Origin: an uncultured Eubacteriales bacterium
GTDB lineage: Bacteria > Bacillota > Clostridia > Oscillospirales > Feifaniaceae
Direction of reading: 5' to 3'
DNA: 20,952 nt
NCBI GenBank assembly: GCA_902474785.1
Contig: CABRXB010000001.1
Location: 1 to 20,952, forward strand
The translations under genes and the position numbers were made by a program. The notes beneath the pieces were generated by a model that saw only the letters and a list, made by a program, of their open reading frames with translations, made no database searches and was not told where the DNA came from. Shown in pieces: positions 12,151 to 18,944 of this stretch; positions within the stretch are counted from its first letter, which is position 1; each line of letters begins with the position of its first letter.

Positions 12151-14754
12151 TTGTCTGAGCATCGTGACAGCGGTTTTGCCCTGCTGCTGGTCGACATCGA
12201 CCGGTTTGAAGAGATCAATGCGACTTACGGTCATCTGTTTGGAGACGAGGTGTTGCAGCTTTTGGCGCATGCGCTGAGAGCCGGCACAAGAGAAGGGGAT
12301 CTGCGCGCGCGGGTGGGCGGCGATGAGTTTTTGGTCTTTTTTGAAGAAGTGCGCTCCAAGGCGGGGCTCAAACAGCGTTGTGTCGACCTTTTGGAGCGGT
12401 TGAGCGCAACGCAGACCCTGTGTGAGCACACCGTGAGCGTCGGGGTGGCGCTCGCTCCCGATCACGGGGTTTCCTATGACTTGCTGTACCAGTGCGCACA
12501 GCAGGCCCTGCGCGCGTCCCAAAAGGAAAGACAGAGCTGCTGCACAATCTTTGGAGAGACGCAGGAGAAGATGCTCGCCTCTTCAAGCCCAAAGAGCGCT
12601 GGGCCTGTAGAGGATGAGACGAAAACCAAAGCAATTGTCCCGACGCCGGGGCCTGGCGTTGTCGGGCATTACAGCGGGATTTTAAGGGAGTCGGAATACA
12701 TGCTGCTGATGAACGCCGTCAATGTGAGCGTCAGCAAGCATCTCATCGACGAGCATTTCACCGTGGTGTGGGCCAACGACCGTTTTTATGAGATGTTTGG
12801 TTACACCCGAGAGGAATATCAAACGCTGTTTCAAAACCAGTGCGATCTCTTTTACAGGGACAATCCACAGGATTGGGATGAGCTTGTACATTTTATTTCA
12901 AAGGAGATAGAGCGCGGGGCCTCCCGGTATGAATATGTCTGCCGCATTCGGCACAGAGACGGCAGAAAGCTGTGGATCAAAATGGTGGGGGCAAAGATCG
13001 AAGAATTTGTGGAAGAAAAGCAGCTCGCCTACACCGTGATGATGGACATCACGCAGCAGATGCAAACGCAACTTGAGCAGACCGTGACCTACAACAACTT
13101 TCCGGGTCTGATCTCCAAATTTCTCGTCAAGGAGGATGGGCTTTACTACATCAACGCCAACCGCAGATATTCGGAGATCTTTCAAAAAAGAGAGCGGTAT
13201 CTGCTCGAGGAGATGACGCCCGAATCGGGCCTGTATGCCATTCGGCAAAACTACGGGGCCTTTCGCGCCGGCAAGTTTGTCTCCTTTGCGCTCTTTCAGG
13301 ACGACCCAAATGGACAGCGTGTGCATATGAACGTGAGCGCAGAATGTGTGGACTGGATTGATGACAACCCCGTCTATCTGCTGCTGCACACCGATGTCAC
13401 GCAGCTCATCCGGCAAAATGAAGAGCTTGAGCGGCTGGCTTTCACCGACCTTGTCACAGAGGGGATGAATCGAGCCCGCTTCAACATGGTGGCCGAGGCG
13501 ACGCTTCGTGCCGCGCCTGCACACAGCTATTCCCTGGTGTGTCTGAACATCCAGAAGTTCAAGCTCATCAACGATACGGCGGGCAAGGAGACGGGCAATC
13601 GCACGCTTCGGTATGTGCACAATGTCATCAAGGCCAGGCTTCGTCCGGGAGAGCTGGTGGCGCGCATCTTTGCCGACAACTTTGATATCCTGATGGAAGC
13701 CGACGACAATGAAACGCTGCTCGCAAGGCTTGATAACATGGTCAACGACATCAACGCCTTCAACAGGCGAAGAGAAATCCCCTATTATCTGGCCTTTACC
13801 GCCGGCATCTGCCAGGTGGACGAGCCCGGAATGGAGATCACAAAGCTTCAGGCGCGCGCGCAGATTGCACGCCAGGAGAGCAACATTGTGGAGGGCTTTT
13901 TGTCCCACAAGTTCTACAGCGATAACGAGAGGGCGCGCCTGATTGAGGAAAAGGACGTGGAAAACAAGATGCGTCCGGCGCTGCAAAACCATGAGTTTGT
14001 CATCTATCTTCAGCCCAAGCTCTCGCTTGCCACCCACAAGGTGGGGGGCGCTGAGGCGCTTGTGCGCTGGCTGGATTCTCAAAATGGACTGGTGATGCCG
14101 GACAGCTTTATCCCCATCTTCGAAAAAAACGGCTTTATTTTGCAACTGGACAGCTATGTGCTCGAGGAAGCCTGCCGTCTTTTGCGCAAATGGATGGATT
14201 GCGGCCTGGCCGTGCAGCCGATCTCGGTCAACCTCTCGCGCGTTCACTTTATAGAGCCTGACTTTGTCAGACAATACGCCGCCATCTGCAACAAATACGA
14301 TGTCTCCACCGGCCTCATCGAGCTTGAGGTGACGGAGACTGCCGCCTTTAAAGATCCAGCGCTGTTCTCCGCCCTGGTCAAAGAGATGCATCGCCACGGA
14401 TTTCTCTGCTCTATGGACGACTTTAGAAGCGGCTACTCCTCGTTGAACCAGCTCAAAGACCTCAGAGTGGATACGCTCAAGCTCGACCGCGCATTTTTCA
14501 GCACCCCTGAGATGGACAATGAGCGCGAGCGGGATGTGGTGACCTCCGTGGTGGAGATGGCCAAAAAGCTGCGCATGAACACTGTGGCCGAAGGGGTGGA
14601 GACAAAAGAGCAGCAGGCGTTTCTCGAAAAGACCTGTTGCGATCTGCTCCAGGGTTATGTGTTCTCAAGGCCGCTTCCGGTTGAGGAATATGAGAAGTTT
14701 GTCTTTGGGTTCGCGGTTGACGCGTTGTCGCCCGAGAAGAAGGCAGAAGGGTAA
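12151..14754 (+). CDS. GGDEF-PAS-PAS-GGDEF-EAL part of a frame-interrupted cyclic-di-GMP synthase/phosphodiesterase
   Basis: This is the enzymatic part of the protein begun at 11213, in a different frame. The frame already encodes 'LEQDPLTGLCNKTAAREYV' (12082-12138), the start of the GGDEF domain, but no ATG precedes 12571; a TTG at 12151 is the first possible start, inside the domain. Counting from it: GGDEF1 keeps GGDEF (56-60) and an RxxD inhibitory site (47-50), so it is likely an active diguanylate cyclase; PAS domains lie at about 180-305 and 312-425; GGDEF2 is degenerate ('FADNF' at 507-511); the EAL domain (595-855) keeps E635-A-L, N694, E728, D756-D757, K777, E814 and 'LQGY', so it is likely an active phosphodiesterase. 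With the repeat at two copies the whole gene would encode 1177 residues. It sits in the cytoplasm; no membrane segment is seen. Confidence 0.88.
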   Translation: MSEHRDSGFALLLVDIDRFEEINATYGHLFGDEVLQLLAHALRAGTREGDLRARVGGDEFLVFFEEVRSKAGLKQRCVDLLERLSATQTLCEHTVSVGVALAPDHGVSYDLLYQCAQQALRASQKERQSCCTIFGETQEKMLASSSPKSAGPVEDETKTKAIVPTPGPGVVGHYSGILRESEYMLLMNAVNVSVSKHLIDEHFTVVWANDRFYEMFGYTREEYQTLFQNQCDLFYRDNPQDWDELVHFISKEIERGASRYEYVCRIRHRDGRKLWIKMVGAKIEEFVEEKQLAYTVMMDITQQMQTQLEQTVTYNNFPGLISKFLVKEDGLYYINANRRYSEIFQKRERYLLEEMTPESGLYAIRQNYGAFRAGKFVSFALFQDDPNGQRVHMNVSAECVDWIDDNPVYLLLHTDVTQLIRQNEELERLAFTDLVTEGMNRARFNMVAEATLRAAPAHSYSLVCLNIQKFKLINDTAGKETGNRTLRYVHNVIKARLRPGELVARIFADNFDILMEADDNETLLARLDNMVNDINAFNRRREIPYYLAFTAGICQVDEPGMEITKLQARAQIARQESNIVEGFLSHKFYSDNERARLIEEKDVENKMRPALQNHEFVIYLQPKLSLATHKVGGAEALVRWLDSQNGLVMPDSFIPIFEKNGFILQLDSYVLEEACRLLRKWMDCGLAVQPISVNLSRVHFIEPDFVRQYAAICNKYDVSTGLIELEVTETAAFKDPALFSALVKEMHRHGFLCSMDDFRSGYSSLNQLKDLRVDTLKLDRAFFSTPEMDNERERDVVTSVVEMAKKLRMNTVAEGVETKEQQAFLEKTCCDLLQGYVFSRPLPVEEYEKFVFGFAVDALSPEKKAEG

Positions 14755-14860
14755 CGCGTGGGGGAATACCGTTGCCAGGGGGCGCGTTTGCCGGGATTTG
14801 CTTTGACGTGCAGGTCGGCATCGCAGCCTTGACAGTGAAGAAAAGATGGGCTTAAAAAGA

Positions 14861-14903
14861 AAAACAGCTCTTTCCAGCATGTTGCGGGAAGAGCTGTTTT
14901 TTT
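14861..14903 (+). terminator. Terminator after the GGDEF/EAL gene
   Basis: AAAACAGCTCTTTCC (14861-14875) pairs with GGGAAGAGCTGTTTT (14886-14900) with one G-U pair across a 10-base loop, followed by more T residues. It lies 107 bases after the stop codon and is nearly symmetrical. Confidence 0.88.
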
Positions 14904-15433
14904 GACACAGGGAGGGTGAAAGACAGGACGGTAAAAAAGCATGAAGACGTTGGGCCAGACCCTTTTAAAACCTACGATCTACCGGCGCGGGCGCGGTGCA
15001 GGCTCGGGATCGCATCAAGTGCAGGCATTGCCATGCTCGGGGAGACAGCTCTTCGAAGAGAGACGGGGAAGCCTTAAAAGCCTTCATGTCGTCAGATAGT
15101 CGTCAGATATCGGAAAAGCGACGCCCCTTGACAAAAGGGCCTCTTTGCAATCGACAAGAGAGTTGCGTCGACACGAAAAACGCCGCACTCAAACGGCACA
15201 GAGGACGCGGCTTGACAAGAGCGGCCCAGAACCTGACGCTTTGGCTGGATGCGCCACCTTGCCTGCGCAAAGCTCTGGCTTTGCGCAAGGCGTCCCCTCC
15301 AGAAAAAGAGAGCCTGTACGGGTGTCAACAATCTAAGGCTTTGGACAGCCGGGCTTTTTCAGCCGGTTGTTTGGAGCCAAGGGCTGGGGCCGCGCATTCG
15401 CTAAAGGGCAGGCGCGGTCTGCAAGGTGACGAC
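14904..15433. other. Gene-free gap with repeats and a strong hairpin
   Basis: No gene is supported here. A perfect 10-base-pair hairpin TGCGCAAAGC/GCTTTGCGCA with a TCTG loop lies at 15264-15287; it has no T tract. Several GGCTTTGG- and AAAGCC-like motifs recur (for example near 15240, 15275 and 15335), resembling those in the rimI-tsaD gap. Confidence 0.55.
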
Positions 15434-15472
15434 AAAAGCCGGCGCGCCAAGCCATAGGCCTGGCGCGCCGGC
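15434..15472 (-). terminator. Terminator of the phosphatase/LicC-like operon
   Basis: On the minus strand GCCGGCGCGCCA and TGGCGCGCCGGC (15472-15461 and 15449-15438) form a 12-base-pair perfect stem, extended by an inner GCC/GGC pair, and TTTTG follows. It begins 41 bases after the stop codon of the cytidylyltransferase-like gene. Confidence 0.88.
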
Positions 15473-15512
15473 ATCGCGCAGCGGCTACAGCGCCGCCGGG
15501 TTGACAGATATG

Positions 15513-16439
15513 TCAGCGCACCGGAAAAAGTTCCCCGGAGAGCCGGGTCTCATAGGAGGGGTCGAGCGCGATCAGCTCTTTGAGCGTGTCGATCTCCAGA
15601 ATGTCCTGCGGGTCGCAGGTGCGCAGGGCGATGCGATAGTGTTTTTGACACAGGCGCAGGGGCACCTCGTCCCAGAAGTGTTGACGACCCGAAGGGGAGG
15701 CTGCAATTTGAGCGATATCTTCCGCCAGGCGGCGCCCGTCGCTCTCGTTCCAATAGGAGAGGCCATACATGCGGTAACACTGGCTGCCGCCGATGGAGGC
15801 GCCTTCGATGAATTCGCCCCTCATGTGGAAGCACCAGTCGTCAGTCTGTTCACACCAGCAGCCGAGATAGTTGGAGCGCAGCTCATACTTGCGCACCAGG
15901 TGGGGGTTGAGAAGGAAGAGGTCGGCGTCGCAGATGTAGGCGTTTTGCAGCCACTGCTTGGCGCACAGCGCCGAGGAGAGGTTGTTGGAGGAGGCGTAGA
16001 GCGGGTTGTCGGTCAAGATGAGATTGGGGTATTTTTTGAGAAGCAGGTCGAAAGCTTCCCCAAAGTGACCGCGGATGAGGTGGATCTCGGGAATCTGCGC
16101 CGCGGTCAGCGCGTCAAGCAGGGTGTCGATGATGCGCACGCCCCGCACAGAGATCATGGGCTTGGGAAGGTGATAGGTGAGAGGGCGCAGACGGGAGCCA
16201 AGTCCCGCGGCCAAAATAACGGCGCGCTTGACGCGATAGGGCGAGAGCGCCTCAATTCCCTTGGGCGAAATGAACCAAAGATCGCCGCTGCGGGCAATCA
16301 GCGCATCGGCCTCCATGTCTTTGAGCGCGCGTTGCGCCTCGTTGAAGGGCAGGCGGGACTGCTTTGCCGCCTGTGAAATAGACAGACCCGATGTACAACG
16401 CTCCAGCGCGCAAAGCAGCTCAAAGCGACTGGGGGTCAT
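15513..16439 (-). CDS. Winged-helix / LicC-like (CTP:phosphocholine cytidylyltransferase-type) nucleotidyltransferase fusion
   Basis: This 308-residue protein has two parts. Residues 1-68 look like a winged helix-turn-helix ('TSGLSISQAAKQSRLPFNEA', then wing 'LIARSGDLWFISPKG'). Residues 70-308 form a nucleotidyltransferase of the LicC type: 'AVILAAGLGSRLRPLT' (73-88) with Lys93 of LPKP, 'NPLYASSNNLSSAL' (145-158), the metal-binding 'ICDADLF' (169-175), 'GLSYW' (226-230) and 'ILEIDTLKELI' (280-290). LicC makes CDP-choline for decorating surface polymers; related enzymes activate other phospho-alcohols or sugars. The ATG at 16439 lies 20 bases inside the upstream gene, so translation is coupled. 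The partner gene encodes an alkaline-phosphatase-superfamily enzyme. The exact substrate and whether the N-terminal domain binds DNA or RNA are unknown. Confidence 0.8.
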   Translation of the reverse strand: MTPSRFELLCALERCTSGLSISQAAKQSRLPFNEAQRALKDMEADALIARSGDLWFISPKGIEALSPYRVKRAVILAAGLGSRLRPLTYHLPKPMISVRGVRIIDTLLDALTAAQIPEIHLIRGHFGEAFDLLLKKYPNLILTDNPLYASSNNLSSALCAKQWLQNAYICDADLFLLNPHLVRKYELRSNYLGCWCEQTDDWCFHMRGEFIEGASIGGSQCYRMYGLSYWNESDGRRLAEDIAQIAASPSGRQHFWDEVPLRLCQKHYRIALRTCDPQDILEIDTLKELIALDPSYETRLSGELFPVR

Positions 16440-18300
16440 TGGATCTCACTTCCTTTCTTGCTGCGCAGGCGCTGTCGACGGGGGAGAAAGCCGCCCGCGA
16501 GAGTCGCGCACCATAGGGATCGGGATCGTGAAAGGCGTTTGGCATGGTGTTGAAATTGCGCCGCAGCGCCTCGAAGCGGGAGGCGAGCAGGGTGAGCTCG
16601 TGTGCAACGCGGCGCTCGGGCAGATGACCTGCAAGGTTGTGCTTTTCAAGCGGGTCGGTGCGCAGATCGTAGATTTCACAGAGTTCACGGCTTGAAAAGG
16701 GTTCTTGCAGGCGCGCTTTGACCACCACAAGGTAGCGGTCGGTGCGCACGCCCATGCGCACGGGGCGCCGATTCATGTCGGGACAGCCGGGGCCCATGTA
16801 TTCGTGCAGCGCATGATCTCGCCCGGAGAAATCGAGCATCGAGCGGCCGGTCATCCATGTGGGAATGGGCACCTCGCAGACGTCGAGCAGCGTGGGGGCC
16901 ACGTCTTTTGCCATATAGTATCCCCGGCGGCGCTCCTGGGCGCGTCCCTTTTCCCACAGGAGAAAGGGAGGGTTGCAGAGCTCCCGGTGAAAGTGATTCC
17001 AGTAGTCGGAGCGGATGGGGTCGTACCAGAAGGAAAAGCCGTGATCGGCGAGAATGGCGACGGCAGTGTCGTCCAGGGCGCCGCGCGCCTCGAGCTGATC
17101 AAAGAGCCAGCGGATACAGCCGTCGACATACAGGAGCGAGAGGTCGCTGGTCAGCGCGCCGCGATAGCCCCGCGGCAGATGGTCGAGATATTGCTCAATG
17201 GCCGCCATCTCCTCGTCCATCAGGTCGAAATTGCAGGAGTCCCACGAAAAGAAGGTCTCCGGGGTGTGGGCGTCGTCCAAATGGAGATAGGTCAAAAGGG
17301 GGCGGTCGGGATCGCTGCGGTGGTCATACCAGTTTAAAAAGTGCTCAAAATAACCCCTGCACGAGATGGAGGCGCGAAATGTGGTGTAGTTTTGCCCGAT
17401 GCGATCGAAGAGGTCGGCATCCCACACCGCGGCGCGATACATGTTGTGATAGGTAAGGGCCTCTTTGGAATCGCCATGCAGCAGGGATTGCAGGGCGGGC
17501 CGCAGCGGATAGCGCAGATTGCGCAGGTTGTTTTTCCGGCCGCAGCGTTCGATGCGCTCAAATACCGGCAGATACCGTCGGCGCACTTCGCGCTGCACCT
17601 CGGGGGGGACGCGCGTGTCGCAGGTACGCTTGGGAAAGGAGAAGAGAAAATGCCGCTCTTTTTGGGTGAAGAGCTCCTCAAGGTAACGCTCGGGGTCGGC
17701 ACTGAAGCGTTGATGCTCCTCTTTGAGCGCCGAGAGCTCCTGCGCGGCGCCGCGAAGACTCGAGCTGCGCGTCAGAATTTCCGCGCTGGGGTCGCCCGAG
17801 AGCGCAAGCGTCAACTGGCTGATCCAGGCCTCGAGATTTTCAGCGAGCATGTCTTTGAGCATGCTGATCTCCTGGCTTGAAAGCGCGCCTTCCAGAAAGA
17901 GGGGGGCATAGTAATAAAAACGATAGTCCCAGAATTCGCGAAACACATAGTAGCTCTGGTGATACATGGGGTTGGCGCCGGCAAACATGGCGCTGGGGTA
18001 GACCTGCGGCGCAAAATGATTGACAAAGGTCTCATATCCGTTCTGGCGAAACACCTCCAGCACCGTGTGTTTGTATTTGATGCGTTGCAGGTATCCGCCG
18101 CCGTCGAGCAGGTCGTTGCCGCAGAGCAAAGAGGTGAGCGCAGCTTCGGTATAAGGCCCCTGTGAGAACATGTGACTGGTCCATATGGCGTTTTTTCTCA
18201 GCTCGTGGAGAAAGGGAGCGGGGCTGTGTCGACGTCGGCTGCCCTCCAGCCTTTGCTGATCCACCGAATCAATCACCAGAAAGATGAGATTTTTGGCCAT
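16420..18300 (-). CDS. Cytoplasmic sulfatase-like enzyme of the alkaline phosphatase superfamily
   Basis: The 626-residue protein has the fold and metal-binding signs of sulfatase/phosphoglycerol-transferase enzymes: 'NLIFLVIDSVD' with Asp11 at the start, 'GPYTEAALTSLLCG' (48-61), 'YLHLDDAHTPETFF' (338-351), 'AILADHGFSF' with Asp419-His420, and the sulfatase-like C-terminal pattern 'IYDLRTDPLEKHNLA'. At the nucleophile position, aligned by the LLxG that follows, there is Thr51 rather than the Cys/Ser of formylglycine sulfatases, and the usual Arg of C-x-P-x-R is absent. Thr is the nucleophile in phosphoglycerol and phosphoethanolamine transferases. A helical insertion fills about 135-290. No signal peptide or membrane helix is seen, which is unusual for those transferases. 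AAAGGAG lies 7 bases before the ATG at 18300. Substrate is unknown; phospho-ester chemistry linked to the LicC-like partner is my inference. Confidence 0.8.
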   Translation of the reverse strand: MAKNLIFLVIDSVDQQRLEGSRRRHSPAPFLHELRKNAIWTSHMFSQGPYTEAALTSLLCGNDLLDGGGYLQRIKYKHTVLEVFRQNGYETFVNHFAPQVYPSAMFAGANPMYHQSYYVFREFWDYRFYYYAPLFLEGALSSQEISMLKDMLAENLEAWISQLTLALSGDPSAEILTRSSSLRGAAQELSALKEEHQRFSADPERYLEELFTQKERHFLFSFPKRTCDTRVPPEVQREVRRRYLPVFERIERCGRKNNLRNLRYPLRPALQSLLHGDSKEALTYHNMYRAAVWDADLFDRIGQNYTTFRASISCRGYFEHFLNWYDHRSDPDRPLLTYLHLDDAHTPETFFSWDSCNFDLMDEEMAAIEQYLDHLPRGYRGALTSDLSLLYVDGCIRWLFDQLEARGALDDTAVAILADHGFSFWYDPIRSDYWNHFHRELCNPPFLLWEKGRAQERRRGYYMAKDVAPTLLDVCEVPIPTWMTGRSMLDFSGRDHALHEYMGPGCPDMNRRPVRMGVRTDRYLVVVKARLQEPFSSRELCEIYDLRTDPLEKHNLAGHLPERRVAHELTLLASRFEALRRNFNTMPNAFHDPDPYGARLSRAAFSPVDSACAARKEVRSNDPQSL

Positions 18301-18332
18301 GGAAACACTCCTTTGAGAGGGTTGAGATTAAA

Positions 18333-18373
18333 AATCCATTCACTTCTTCTTATTATAATAAAAAGAATGGATT
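18333..18373. promoter_or_regulatory. Inverted repeat (putative operator) over the promoter of the phosphatase/LicC-like operon
   Basis: AATCCATTC (18333-18341) and GAATGGATT (18365-18373) are perfect complements with centres 32 bases apart, about three helical turns. One arm fills part of the -35/-10 spacer and the other lies just downstream of the -10 box, so a bound regulator would block polymerase. Confidence 0.55.
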
Positions 18374-18380
18374 CGCGCAA
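18352..18380 (-). promoter_or_regulatory. Promoter of the phosphatase/LicC-like operon
   Basis: On the minus strand TTGCGC (18375-18380) and a perfect TATAAT (18352-18357) are spaced by 17 bases, about 50 bases upstream of the start codon at 18300. Confidence 0.75.
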
Positions 18381-18828
18381 GGGCCCGGGAGGGAAGAATC
18401 CTTGATATGATGCGGGAAAAAGGAGAAAACAGACGAACTGTTTTCCATAAAATAGAAAATTTGATTTTGAATATCTATTCAAAACTTCAAACTGTTATTC
18501 ACAAAGAGGCAGGACAAAACGAAGCTCTCGAATGAGAGCGGGCTGTGGGTGGACAGTCTGTGCAAACCCCCGTCGCGCAGGGGATGCCGCGTGCTGTGGC
18601 TTCTTTTGGGACGCATCGGCGCCCGGGGCGGGGGTGAAAAGGACGGTGAAGGGAAAAAAGACGGCATTATGCAGGAAACGCGGCTTTTTATCGACTGCGA
18701 TTCAGCCTGCGCAGCCCCAACAACAGAGGTGTTCAAATTGTGTGGAAAAAACACAAAAAACCATCTCATTTTTAAAAATCGGCAAAACACAGCGGAGAAA
18801 TTCTAAATTTCACAGGATTTTTCATTCC
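18381..18828. other. Gene-free gap between divergent operons
   Basis: No gene is supported in this stretch. It contains an AT-rich hairpin TTTTGAAT-ATCT-ATTCAAAA (18465-18484), a small hairpin GCTCTC-GAAT-GAGAGC (18524-18539) and two single-mismatch DnaA-box-like 9-mers, TTATTCACA (18495-18503) and TGTGGAAAA (18741-18749). The second is identical to the one at 2167. The middle (about 18540-18660) is GC-rich, unlike the AT-rich flanks. Confidence 0.5.
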
Positions 18829-18912
18829 ATCAAAGGCAGTTGTATGATATAGTAAAGTCAGAAAAAAGCTGGGAGCCAGTCCAACGCGAGTGGAGACAAA
18901 GCTGCCTTTGAT
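18829..18912 (+). promoter_or_regulatory. Structured leader region upstream of the hydrogenase-like gene
   Basis: ATCAAAGGCAG (18829-18839) and CTGCCTTTGAT (18902-18912) are perfect 11-base complements bracketing about 62 bases. Inside, CTGG-GAG-CCAG can form one hairpin and CCAAC-GCGA-GTGG another, the latter capped by a GNRA tetraloop. A -10-like TATGAT lies at 18843-18848, just inside the left arm, with no good -35 box. If transcription starts upstream, this is a folded leader; if it starts at 18855 or so, the left arm is not transcribed and the inverted repeat would instead be a DNA operator. The class is not one I recognise. Confidence 0.4.
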
Positions 18913-18944
18913 ACAACAGAAAGAAAAAGGAGGGAACAAAGACG

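Noticed and set aside
12898..14397. 499-codon open frame antisense to the GGDEF/EAL gene
   Set aside because: It is a mirror of the GC-rich coding frame on the opposite strand; the plus strand encodes clear PAS, GGDEF and EAL domains.
14996..15457. Possible 153-residue protein in the gap after the GGDEF/EAL gene
   Set aside because: Low-complexity basic composition, no ribosome site, and it runs through the terminator hairpin of the opposite-strand operon.
15426..16376. 316-codon plus-strand frame opposite the LicC-like gene
   Set aside because: The minus strand encodes recognisable nucleotidyltransferase motifs and has a coupled start; the plus frame is an antisense shadow.
16420..18300. 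True formylglycine-dependent sulfatase
   Set aside because: The C/S-x-P-x-R signature is missing; the aligned residue is Thr and the Arg is absent.
18479..18852. Small open frames on both strands in the gap before the hydrogenase-like gene
   Set aside because: No ribosome sites and no recognisable sequence; some overlap the predicted leader of the downstream gene.
18854..18915. c-di-GMP-I or cobalamin riboswitch
   Set aside because: Short resemblance to GCAAAGCC and AGCCAGGAGAC elements only; the second c-di-GMP-I helix and its tetraloop receptor, and the rest of the B12 core, are absent.
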